NCBI RefSeq assembly: GCF_034424525.1
Contig: NZ_CP139979.1
Span: forward strand, 1,751,001-1,815,000
DNA length: 64,000 nucleotides
Source: Sphingobium yanoikuyae
Lineage (GTDB): Bacteria; Pseudomonadota; Alphaproteobacteria; Sphingomonadales; Sphingomonadaceae
Direction: 5' to 3'
Shown here: in pieces, positions 1-6,973 of the stretch
Layout: each line of letters begins with the position of its first letter
How positions within the stretch are numbered: the stretch's first letter is position 1
Translations under genes and position numbers: made by a program
Notes under the pieces: model-generated
What the model was told of the DNA's origin: nothing
Databases searched by the model: none
What the model saw: the letters and a program-made list of their open reading frames with translations, nothing else

Positions 1-506
1 CTCGATGGCAGACGGGCATTTTCGCCATGCCTGGCATGAGCGGTGGACCGGTGACCGACATACAGGGACGTGTTGTCGCCATAATGGAGTCGGGGTCGAC
101 GCAAGGCGGACCGCGCTCGACGGTGACTCCCATCCGATGGGCTACCCGGCTCCTGAGCCTCGCACAGCCTTTGTGGGTCAGCTGTGCGCAGACGGCGACC
201 GTCTCGTCCAGCACCGACGTCATAAGCGTCTCGGCGAGCGTCGACTTGATCAATGACGACCATTTGGGCATGTCCGCACGTTCGCGAATGTTCCGGCAGA
301 TCATCACGCCGACGCCGGGATACCGCATCGTAAGCACTGCAGTTACAGCGACCTCCGCAAACAACAACTCCGAGCCTTCGGTCGCGCTGCAGCCGGACGG
401 GTCGGCGGAGTTTCGCGTCAACTTGACAAGCGGACCGGTATTCGACCGCTGGCGAGGTTGGTGGAAGGGCGTAGTGGTCACCCGGCAGCGGCGTATTTCC
501 CCTTGA
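1..506 (+). CDS. Trypsin-like serine protease, 3' part only (5' end outside window)
   Basis: The reading frame is open to the left edge and ends at 506. About 10 codons in, it shows GMSGGPV followed by a hydrophobic GRVVAIME strand. This is the classical GxSGGP active-site serine block of trypsin/S1-fold peptidases. The His and Asp of the triad would lie upstream of the window. The roughly 110 residues after the protease core (SASVDLINDD onward) match nothing I recognise and may be a small effector or beta-rich tail. The gene sits in the accessory element that ends at tRNA-Pro, so a role in element biology or defence is possible but not shown. The protease call rests on a single motif. Confidence 0.55.
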   Translation, partial: RWQTGIFAMPGMSGGPVTDIQGRVVAIMESGSTQGGPRSTVTPIRWATRLLSLAQPLWVSCAQTATVSSSTDVISVSASVDLINDDHLGMSARSRMFRQIITPTPGYRIVSTAVTATSANNNSEPSVALQPDGSAEFRVNLTSGPVFDRWRGWWKGVVVTRQRRISP

Positions 507-692
507 TGTAAGTGATACGGGTGCCGTGAGAGTGGGAAACATGCCCAGTCCGTATCCCGCACTGGCGGGGAACGACTTTCACACCTGAGAAAGGCTGGTT
601 CCGCCGGAAGCCGGCATTCAAAGATTTAATTGGGACGGCAGAAATGTCCCAAGTCCCGTGTTGGAGCGTCATGCCATCCCCATGTTGTAACT

Positions 693-941
693 TCAGGCAC
701 AGGCTTGATCTAGTGCACGCCGCACCAAGGCCCAAGGGCCGTCACGTCTGGGATGAGTCTTTACCGTCACTCGAGTGTCGATCGCAGGAACGTGCAACCT
801 GGGCGTTTCCGTCTGCTCGATATGGACGCTGTAGTCGCTGATTTCGGCGAGGTTGCTGAGGTTGGCGATTACCATCCTGCCGATTTCACGGGGGGCGGTC
901 TCAACCCCTCCCGGCCAAACTTCGATTTTCACGATCATCAC
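693..941 (-). CDS. Small conserved-type hypothetical protein
   Basis: This frame encodes 82 residues beginning MMIVKIEVWPGG. It is preceded by an AAAGGAG ribosome site 9 nt from a GTG at 939-941; an ATG follows at 936-938. The sequence has a compact alternating beta-strand look (MIVKIEVW, YSVHIEQ) and ends in GPWALVRRALDQACA. It resembles small hypothetical proteins I associate with alphaproteobacterial plasmids and islands, but no function is known to me. It is read leftward, like the HTH gene at 1224-1481, and belongs to the accessory element. No signal peptide or membrane segment is visible. Confidence 0.5.
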   Translation of the reverse strand: MMIVKIEVWPGGVETAPREIGRMVIANLSNLAEISDYSVHIEQTETPRLHVPAIDTRVTVKTHPRRDGPWALVRRALDQACA

Positions 942-1223
942 CGATGGAGGCTCCTTTCCCGGTCATGCGGTTATGCTGCATAGCAGAGATCGTTCCACCG
1001 TTGCGGCAGCGGCATTACGTCCGTAATTTCCCGGATCATCGTCGAGCCCGCGTGGCGCTGCGCGCGCCAAAGGCATCACTGCCGACGATCGGTGGCGGTG
1101 AGTCTAGCCGCCCGAGTTTGACCACGGGAATGCCGGAAATCTGGCATTTATCCCACATTTTCTGAAAACCGTAATTTGCGGGATAAAACGTCACAGGGTG
1201 GCGGAGGAGCGCAGATCCACAGA

Positions 1224-1481
1224 TCATGCTTCATCCTCCCCGCCATAGCCCTTAAGATCTTCCAGGCTGAACTCCACAAGCCCCTTCAGCAGCAGGAGGG
1301 CGGCCATGTTGGCACGGTTTCGGGCGCGGGTCTTAAGCATCAGCGCCTTGAGATGGGTTTCTGCGGTGCGCGGAGAAATCGAGAGGGCCCGTGCTATCTG
1401 CTTGGCCGTGTGCCCGCGCAGCACCCATCTGGCGACCTCGCATTCCCGATTCGTCAGCTTCACAGATCTTTGATTCACCAT
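1224..1481 (-). CDS. LuxR/GerE-type HTH-only transcription regulator
   Basis: The 85 residues are almost entirely one GerE helix-turn-helix. LTNRECEVARWVLRG is followed by TAKQIARALSISPRTAETHL, then a recognition-helix tail with KTRARNRANMAALLLLKGL. LuxR-family regulators normally carry an N-terminal receiver or ligand domain of more than 100 residues; here nothing precedes the HTH, so this is a stand-alone DNA-binding protein. Small HTH-only LuxR proteins are common on integrative elements. The coding strand is opposite to the next gene (1694), leaving a shared upstream region at 1482-1693. Targets are unknown; control of neighbouring element genes is an inference. Confidence 0.75.
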   Translation of the reverse strand: MVNQRSVKLTNRECEVARWVLRGHTAKQIARALSISPRTAETHLKALMLKTRARNRANMAALLLLKGLVEFSLEDLKGYGGEDEA

Positions 1482-1693
1482 ATATTTTCTTCAAACTCCT
1501 AAGGTCTGATCAAAGACCTCAAGACATTCGAAGACGGTGGTATTCGCGGCCTGCGTAACAGGCTGCGATACGCCCGGCCTCCTAAACAATCCCTCATTTC
1601 ACGTAGGTAGGCACACGCTGGCGGTCGCTGCTTAATCTGTAGAAAATGGCCATGCTTCAGAGCGAGAAATGACGATCAGATGGAGTTGCCGGC

Positions 1694-2056
1694 ATGCAGA
1701 CAGAGATAAGCGAACGATTGGTGGAACTGCTGCGGGAAACCGGCCTGCACAGCTCCGACTTCATCGATCAGATACTTGGCACCTCCACCGCCCAGCGGAC
1801 TTACCACGGCGCCGATGGGAAGGACGCGCTGCTTGGCATCATGCAAAGCCTCCTCATGCTTTGCGGTTCAGAGGAGGCGGCTGTGGACTGGCTGTTCCAT
1901 TCAGTTTCGTACCAGCAGATCAACGGCAACTATCCATATCTGGCGTTGGAAAATGGCGACTTCTGGTCACTCACCGTCCTACAGGACTGGCTGCAAATCA
2001 TCGTGCGCTATTGCGCATCCTGTCCGGATCTGATCGCCGAGATTTTCCAGAATTAG
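1694..2056 (+). CDS. Hypothetical protein, possible MbcA/ParS/Xre-type antitoxin domain
   Basis: The gene encodes 120 residues starting MQTEISERLVELL, with GGAG 8 nt before the ATG. The second half has the pattern GSEEAAVDWLFHS, then NGNYPYLALENGD, then LTVLQDWLQ. This loosely follows the MbcA/ParS/Xre toxin-binding domain layout, in which an Ala/Trp-Leu helix is followed by a Gly-Pro-Leu turn and a C-terminal helix. No RES-domain toxin is visible beside it, and the N-terminus lacks a clear Xre HTH. The family assignment is therefore weak; it could equally be an unrelated island protein. Codon use is less GC-biased than in the chromosomal genes to the right. Confidence 0.45.
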   Translation: MQTEISERLVELLRETGLHSSDFIDQILGTSTAQRTYHGADGKDALLGIMQSLLMLCGSEEAAVDWLFHSVSYQQINGNYPYLALENGDFWSLTVLQDWLQIIVRYCASCPDLIAEIFQN

Positions 2057-2280
2057 AGCTGCATGTCAGGACGCTCGCCTTCGTGACGAGCAGAGTGATG
2101 GGCGAAAGCACCTCTGGCTTGATCCACATCTTATTTGCCTTCCGGAGCCGCAAGCGGTGGAGGACCTGGCGCGTCTCCGCGCCACAAGACAGCCTGATAC
2201 GGCTGGAAAGCCATGCCCTCAGACCCTGACAAAAAGGTGGAGGCGGGGGTAGGCGAACATTGGCAATTTTCACATAATAG

Positions 2281-2498
2281 CGGGGTCGGCGTTTAAGCCG
2301 CCCCGCGAAGGCGCCGCAAAAGTGGGACCCCCACTTTTGCAGTATTGCGCCCAACTTTTCGTGCCTGTCAAAATGGCTGTTTGGTCAGGGTGCCAAATCG
2401 CGATTTGGTCATGCTCAGGGGTCAGTTTGACATGCTGCTGACCGCTGGCGCAGCCAAGGCGGTTTACCCTGTCAAAACGATAGGGGGCGGGGTCAGCG
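2281..2498. repeat. Palindrome-bearing repeat, copy 1
   Basis: This is the first of two imperfect copies whose matching landmarks are exactly 243 bp apart. It holds an imperfect G/C hairpin at about 2281-2305, a perfect 11-bp inverted repeat at 2316-2340 (GCAAAAGTGGG, 3-nt centre) and a perfect 16-bp palindrome at 2393-2408 (CCAAATCG joined to its complement). The rest of the unit contains CCTGTCAAAA-like and TTTGACA-like stretches. An in-frame reading crosses both copies, but no protein family is recognisable, so I treat it as non-coding structured DNA. It lies beside the integrase gene of the element. Confidence 0.75.
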
Positions 2499-2521
2499 GG
2501 CTCCGCGGAATTTTCCATAAA

Positions 2522-2741
2522 TTGGGGGGTGGCGTAACAGTCGCCCCCCAAATGCGCAGTAAACTTGGGTCCCCCAAGTTTACGGTATTGCGCCCAACTT
2601 TTTCTGCCTGTCAGAATGGCAGTTTTGACAGGGTACCAAATCGCGATTTGGCCATACTCAGGGGCTGGTTTGACATGCTGTTGAACGCTGGCCCGGCCAA
2701 GGCCGTTTACCCTGTCAAAACCATGGGGGGCGGGGTCGACA
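2522..2741. repeat. Palindrome-bearing repeat, copy 2
   Basis: This second copy has a G-run hairpin at 2522-2551 (TTGGGGGG and its complement). A perfect 11-bp inverted repeat follows at 2559-2583 (GTAAACTTGGG arms, 3-nt centre), and the 16-bp palindrome recurs at 2636-2651, identical to copy 1. The arms of the 11-bp inverted repeat differ from copy 1 at several positions. Each substitution is matched on the opposite arm, so both palindromes stay perfect. The tail again carries TTTACCCTGTCAAAAC followed by GGGGCGGGGTC. Confidence 0.75.
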
Positions 2742-2807
2742 CTTCCGTACGAAGAATGGTCGGCAAGGAGGCTTGCGTTATGGCAATTCAGGTGGGGGTT
2801 GAATCGC

Positions 2808-4817
2808 TCACGTCAGAGCATTGAACGACGAGCGCCCTTTCACCCTTGCCTTAGCTTGCGCGCGAACGCCGTGCCTGAGCCTATCAGCAGGTCGGATACG
2901 GATCGGCAGGCTCGGCTGAATGTGCGCGGTGAGCGGAGTGAGATACCGCAACGCTTCCAGCTTGATGCCCAAGGCGGCCTCTTCGTCATACGTGCGGGAG
3001 GTCTCTGTCTCCCCTTCATGCCCGAAGATGTCGCATCTGACGCTGTCTTGTACGTGGCCTTTCAACAGTGACGTGGCGGTGCTTCTGAACGAATGGACAT
3101 CCTTGTCCTTCCACGCGCCTCGCTGCTTATGTCGCCATGCTGTTCCTTCCGGAAACGCCCAGGCTCGCCATTTGCTGAAGATGCTTTTGTAAAAGGTGCT
3201 GGCAAAGCTGGAGGAGTTTGGCGACGACATTTCCGGAAACAGCATCTTGCAACCGGCTGCTCGGATCTGCGTGACGTAGTCGATGAAGCCCAGGCGGATG
3301 AGCTCTGGATGAATCGGAAGCTTTCGGATCGACTGTACAGTTTTCAGCTTCCGGTCCTCCGTGTAATCAATCTGGAAAAACGGAATTTCAGCCTGCTCAT
3401 GAACTTCGGTGAGCGCGAGTCCGGCAAGTTCAGAGCTACGGCCGCCGTACAACGGCAGCATGAGAGGGAGCCAATACCATGCGTCATGGATGATCTCTGT
3501 TCCGGTCTCCAGCCGACGGTCAATCCCAGCGGCGCCTGTCCAGACCGGCGCAGACAGGAGATGCGCAATCTCCTGCTTGCTCCAGCTGGCCCGCTTGTCG
3601 CGATCCCTCTTGCGTTGCAGCCGAGCCTTTCGCGCTATGCCCTTACGCGCCGACTTGAACGAGAGAGGTTGGGCAGGGCGATGCCCATCCGCCTCATTGT
3701 CACCAGCGGCGAACTCAAGAACTGCGGTGATCCACGTCAGGTGCTTGTTAATCGTAGCCTGGCTCAAGCCGACGTCGTCATCGTTCATGCGGGTCGCTCG
3801 ATCAAGGCTTGCCGCGATCCCGCCAGCCTTCTCTTCGGCGGTGCGGCCCCATCTGCCTGGCAGCGCCCGGCATAGCTTCACGAACGCCTGCACATGTGAC
3901 TGTTTGAGGTCCTGGATGTGAACGTCGCGGCCACAAGCATGGTCGAATAGCCGCAAGGCCGTTCGGACCTGACCCACGGTTACCGTATCCCATGCTTTCT
4001 CGCTCTCGTGCAGGGCGATGCATTCTTCGGTTGCCTCGAGGAGCAGCTTCTTTGCTCTGGTCGTCCCCCGATTATCGGATGTCGGAGCCGGCGGCTCCTT
4101 TTCCGCCACCACGGACGCGAGATGCCCCTCAAGTCCACTGTTCGGCATCTGCTCGAATGCGAAAGGCGTCGTGTCCGCCAACGCATCCTGAATCCAGTCA
4201 GCAGTAAAGTTCTCCTCGGCGGACAGCCGTCCCGTTGCCTCCCGGCATGCTGCTGCCCGAGCTGCGCAGACCGTTCGTTTCATGCGGTCGAGATTGTCCT
4301 GTGTCGAGCTTATGCCGAACCGTTCGACATAGCTCTGCAACTGTGAACCCGAGACCACGCTGCCCGACTGATAATCGAACACAGCGTTGCCGACCGCCTT
4401 CGCGTCAATGAATTTCCAGCCACCGGCAACGAGCCGCTCAAGATCATCGAGCGACCACTTGGCGTCTGGCCCGTTTCGAGCGAGGAAGCTCCACGCCTCA
4501 GCGTGGATGGAGTTTGTGGTGGCGTGCTCGCCTGCGGGCGCACGGCTTCCGGCCTGATCTTCAAGTATCCGCTGCAATTGCCAGCGCATCGCGTCGCTGA
4601 AAACGCGTTTGAGCTTGTCGGGCCCCATACCCGACGACTGACCGTATGCCATGCGTAATGTCTCGACTGCCGTTCCCAAGCGGAGAGCAATAGAGCGGGC
4701 GGAATTAAAATTTCCGGTACGCAATGGTAACGACAGCGTTAGGCATGTGCCTGCAACCGTGATCTTTTTTCGCCAGTAATAGGTGCCGCCACGCAGCGCC
4801 ACGTTCGGAAATCCCAC
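2808..4817 (-). CDS. Tyrosine-type site-specific integrase of an integrative element
   Basis: The 669-aa protein catalyses integration and excision by strand exchange through a 3'-phosphotyrosyl intermediate. Catalytic residues are visible: Arg460 in GGRSSEL, His575 and Arg578 in HSFRS, His600 in FGHEG and the nucleophile Tyr610 in SRTYDEE. The N-terminus (MGFPNVALRGGTYYWRKKI) resembles the DUF6538 module found on many proteobacterial island integrases; a core-binding helical region precedes the catalytic domain. It starts with GTG behind a GAGGCGG stretch. Its 5' end lies 98 bp from tRNA-Pro, the usual arrangement when the tRNA 3' end is the attachment site. Length is longer than phage integrases (about 400 aa) but normal for this subfamily. 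Confidence 0.9.
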   Translation of the reverse strand: MGFPNVALRGGTYYWRKKITVAGTCLTLSLPLRTGNFNSARSIALRLGTAVETLRMAYGQSSGMGPDKLKRVFSDAMRWQLQRILEDQAGSRAPAGEHATTNSIHAEAWSFLARNGPDAKWSLDDLERLVAGGWKFIDAKAVGNAVFDYQSGSVVSGSQLQSYVERFGISSTQDNLDRMKRTVCAARAAACREATGRLSAEENFTADWIQDALADTTPFAFEQMPNSGLEGHLASVVAEKEPPAPTSDNRGTTRAKKLLLEATEECIALHESEKAWDTVTVGQVRTALRLFDHACGRDVHIQDLKQSHVQAFVKLCRALPGRWGRTAEEKAGGIAASLDRATRMNDDDVGLSQATINKHLTWITAVLEFAAGDNEADGHRPAQPLSFKSARKGIARKARLQRKRDRDKRASWSKQEIAHLLSAPVWTGAAGIDRRLETGTEIIHDAWYWLPLMLPLYGGRSSELAGLALTEVHEQAEIPFFQIDYTEDRKLKTVQSIRKLPIHPELIRLGFIDYVTQIRAAGCKMLFPEMSSPNSSSFASTFYKSIFSKWRAWAFPEGTAWRHKQRGAWKDKDVHSFRSTATSLLKGHVQDSVRCDIFGHEGETETSRTYDEEAALGIKLEALRYLTPLTAHIQPSLPIRIRPADRLRHGVRAQAKARVKGRSSFNALT

Positions 4818-4830
4818 TACGCCGCCTCAA

Positions 4831-4862
4831 GGGGTACAGCGAGGGGTACAACCGTGCGTACA
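4831..4862. repeat. Three 12-bp-spaced GTACA direct repeats upstream of the integrase
   Basis: GGGGTACA occurs at 4831-4838 and 4843-4850, and GCGTACA at 4856-4862. The GTACA cores therefore start at 4834, 4846 and 4858, exactly 12 bp apart. The array lies 14-45 bp upstream of the integrase start and before the tRNA. It could be a recognition site for an excisionase or for the integrase itself, or an operator for integrase expression; the sequence alone does not decide. Confidence 0.5.
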
Positions 4863-4914
4863 ATCATCCCACCCCGCGAGGGTTGAGACGTAAAATCAAT
4901 AACTTAGAGAAAGT

Positions 4915-4991
<77 letters not shown>

Positions 4992-5074
4992 ATGCACGCG
5001 CGCCTTAGCGGTCGATCGCCGCCGGCGTCAATGCCCGAAAATCATGTCGGGCCACATATATTGCGCGGACAAAC

Positions 5075-5104
5075 AAAAAGGGCGGACCATATAGGCCCGC
5101 CCTT
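5075..5104 (-). terminator. Rho-independent terminator of the small lipoprotein gene
   Basis: Read on the minus strand, AAGGGCGG (from 5104) pairs with CCGCCCTT (ending 5078) around a 12-nt loop. A TTTTTG tract follows immediately. It lies 22 bp downstream of the lipoprotein stop codon at 5127. Confidence 0.8.
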
Positions 5105-5126
5105 CGAAATCTCGCCGTGGCAGAGA

Positions 5127-5339
5127 TTAGTGCGCGTTCGCAACGTTCTCAGCAACGTTAGCGGCGTTAGCAGCTTCGTTGGCGGCGTTGGCGGCGTTGT
5201 CAGCAGCGTTGGCGGCGTTTTCGACAACGTTCTCGACGACGGCGTTCGAAGCGTTCGCGGTTTCGTTGGCCGGCTTCTCACCGCAAGCGGCGAGGGCCAT
5301 CAGGCTGGCCGAAGCGAAAACAACAGCGATCTTCTTCAT
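5127..5339 (-). CDS. Small Asn/Ala-rich lipoprotein
   Basis: The 70-residue product begins MKKIAVVFASASLMALAAC. This is a signal peptide with lipobox LAAC, so the mature protein is an N-terminally acylated, membrane-anchored peptide starting at Cys19. The mature part is a low-complexity run of NAAN, NAAD and ENVV units, likely helical, ending NVAENVANAH. An ATG 21 bp upstream is less likely because it would bury the signal peptide; GGGAG precedes the chosen start. Similar sphingomonad proteins are sometimes mis-named circumsporozoite protein because of the Asn/Ala repeats. Function is unknown; an Lpp-like or entericidin-like envelope role is speculation. Confidence 0.8.
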   Translation of the reverse strand: MKKIAVVFASASLMALAACGEKPANETANASNAVVENVVENAANAADNAANAANEAANAANVAENVANAH

Positions 5340-5497
5340 TGTGTACGGCTCCCATAGCATTATGCCGCGTCTGGCACGTTAGAAATGTGACCCTACGCGA
5401 GCGACCCGCATTAACGTGTGCGCTGCACAAATCAATGCTTTTCTGACGTCGGTGAAGCGGCAGAATCACGCGACGGGGCGTTCTCTACTATAAAAGT

Positions 5498-6871
5498 TCA
5501 GTTAATGCCCAATGTTTCTGTCGCATTCGCAGCAATGTTGAGCGTGACCGCCCAGGCGGCGACATTCTGCCGCAGCTGCGCCGGATCGATCTTGTCCAGC
5601 GTGTCGTCGGGCGTGTGGTGAATGTCGAAATAGCGCGTGCCATCCTGCTGCAGGTCGATCACCGGAATGCCCGCTTCCACCAGCGGTTCGATGTCCGATC
5701 CGCCATGCGCCTTGTCACGGCTCGGCACGATGCCCAGCGGCGCCAGCCCCTGTGCGATCCGGGTCGAAAGCGCTTCATGGCCGGCGGGCAGGGTGAAGTC
5801 GACCTTCCACACCTTGTCGGCGCCAAAGTCCGATTCCAGCACCAGCGCGTGCGGCTCCTTACCATGGGCGGCATAATAAGCGCGGCCACCATTGCCGCCC
5901 ACTTCCTCGGCGCCGGCGAACAATATGCGGATCGTGCGGCGCGGCGTGCCGGCCTTGGCGACCTGCAACGCAGCAGCGGCCACGATGCCGCAGCCCGAAG
6001 CGTCGTCGATCGCCCCGGTGCCCTGGTCCCAACTGTCGAGGTGACAGGCGGCGACAATGACGCCGGCCTTGGGATCGCTGCCGGGGATTTCGCCGATGAC
6101 ATTGCCCGACGGCTGGTCCTTGGCGGTCTTCGATACGGCGGTCAGGTGGACGCGGACCGGCTGGCCGCGCGAGACCACGCGCGCCATCTGTTCGGCATCG
6201 GGTATGCTGACGGCCACGGCCGGGATCGGCGTCACACCGTCGGCCCACATCTGCACGCCGGTATGGGCGATGCGGTGATGATCGGTGCCGATCGACTTCA
6301 CCAGGATAGCGATCGCGCCCTTCCTGGCGGCGATGCTGGGGCCCTGGCGGCGGGCGGCACCATAATAGCCATAGCCCGACCCGTCCTGGGCGGCGACCAT
6401 GTCATGGCTGACGAACACGATCTTGCCCTTCACCGCGCTGTCCGGCGCGGCCTGCAGGTCGGCGATGGTCGGGAAGTAGGCGATTTCGCCCTCGATCCCC
6501 TGGGCCGGGGTTGATCCGCTGTTGCCCAGCGCCGCGACGACCAACTTCTGCGGGAAGGGGGCGATGATCGCCGCCTCGTCATGGACGCGTTCCCACAGCG
6601 GCATCTTATAAGGTTCGATGCGGACGTTGGCGAAGCCCAATGCCTTGAGCTTGGTTGCGGCCCATTCGCGCCCGCGCGCTTCGAGCGGCGTGGCGGCCGG
6701 GCGCGGACCGACTTCGGTCGTCAGCCCTTCGGTAATGTCCCAGGCGACATCATCCTTCAGGGCGGCTTCGCGAATCGCCGCGTCACTGGCCGGGGCGGCC
6801 TGGACCAGAGCGGGGGTGAAGATGCTGCCAAGGAGCAGGGCGGCGAGCGGGCCCGATCGGATTTTCTGCAT
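5498..6871 (-). CDS. M28-family secreted metallopeptidase (aminopeptidase type)
   Basis: This zinc-dependent exopeptidase is exported to the periplasm. The 457-aa product starts MQKIRSGPLAALLLG, with a signal peptide ending near VQAAPA. A protease-associated insert lies around residues 130-200. The M28 metal ligands follow: ACHLDSWDQGTGAIDDASG (His and bridging Asp), AGAEEVGG (catalytic Glu and metal Glu), ESDFGAD (Asp), and the terminal His in DIHHTPDD. A start 12 codons upstream is possible but would place a non-hydrophobic stretch before the signal. It is divergent from ettA with about 100 bp between them. The peptide substrate is unknown. Confidence 0.88.
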   Translation of the reverse strand: MQKIRSGPLAALLLGSIFTPALVQAAPASDAAIREAALKDDVAWDITEGLTTEVGPRPAATPLEARGREWAATKLKALGFANVRIEPYKMPLWERVHDEAAIIAPFPQKLVVAALGNSGSTPAQGIEGEIAYFPTIADLQAAPDSAVKGKIVFVSHDMVAAQDGSGYGYYGAARRQGPSIAARKGAIAILVKSIGTDHHRIAHTGVQMWADGVTPIPAVAVSIPDAEQMARVVSRGQPVRVHLTAVSKTAKDQPSGNVIGEIPGSDPKAGVIVAACHLDSWDQGTGAIDDASGCGIVAAAALQVAKAGTPRRTIRILFAGAEEVGGNGGRAYYAAHGKEPHALVLESDFGADKVWKVDFTLPAGHEALSTRIAQGLAPLGIVPSRDKAHGGSDIEPLVEAGIPVIDLQQDGTRYFDIHHTPDDTLDKIDPAQLRQNVAAWAVTLNIAANATETLGIN

Positions 6872-6973
6872 GGCTGAAGGCTTACTCAGACATACCCCAT
6901 TTGCCAATGGCTTCCGCCTTCGCTAATTCGGCGCAAATTTTCCTGTCCATACCCTTTGGAGCTGCGCGAACCC

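Noticed and set aside
478-735. 85-codon leftward frame left of the small hypothetical gene
   Set aside because: Overlaps the better-supported gene at 693-941, has no ribosome site and no protein-like character.
1036-1227. 63-codon leftward frame after the HTH gene
   Set aside because: No ribosome site and a composition typical of non-coding DNA; it could be a remnant but cannot be supported.
1998-2354. 118-codon leftward frame overlapping the repeat region
   Set aside because: It overlaps the end of the 1694-2056 gene and the palindromic repeat, with poly-Pro low complexity. No family was recognised.
5127-5339. Direct-repeat DNA initially considered as a CRISPR or iteron array
   Set aside because: The repeats are codon-level Asn/Ala units inside a lipoprotein gene; spacing is irregular and there are no spacers. 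No CRISPR array was seen anywhere in the window.
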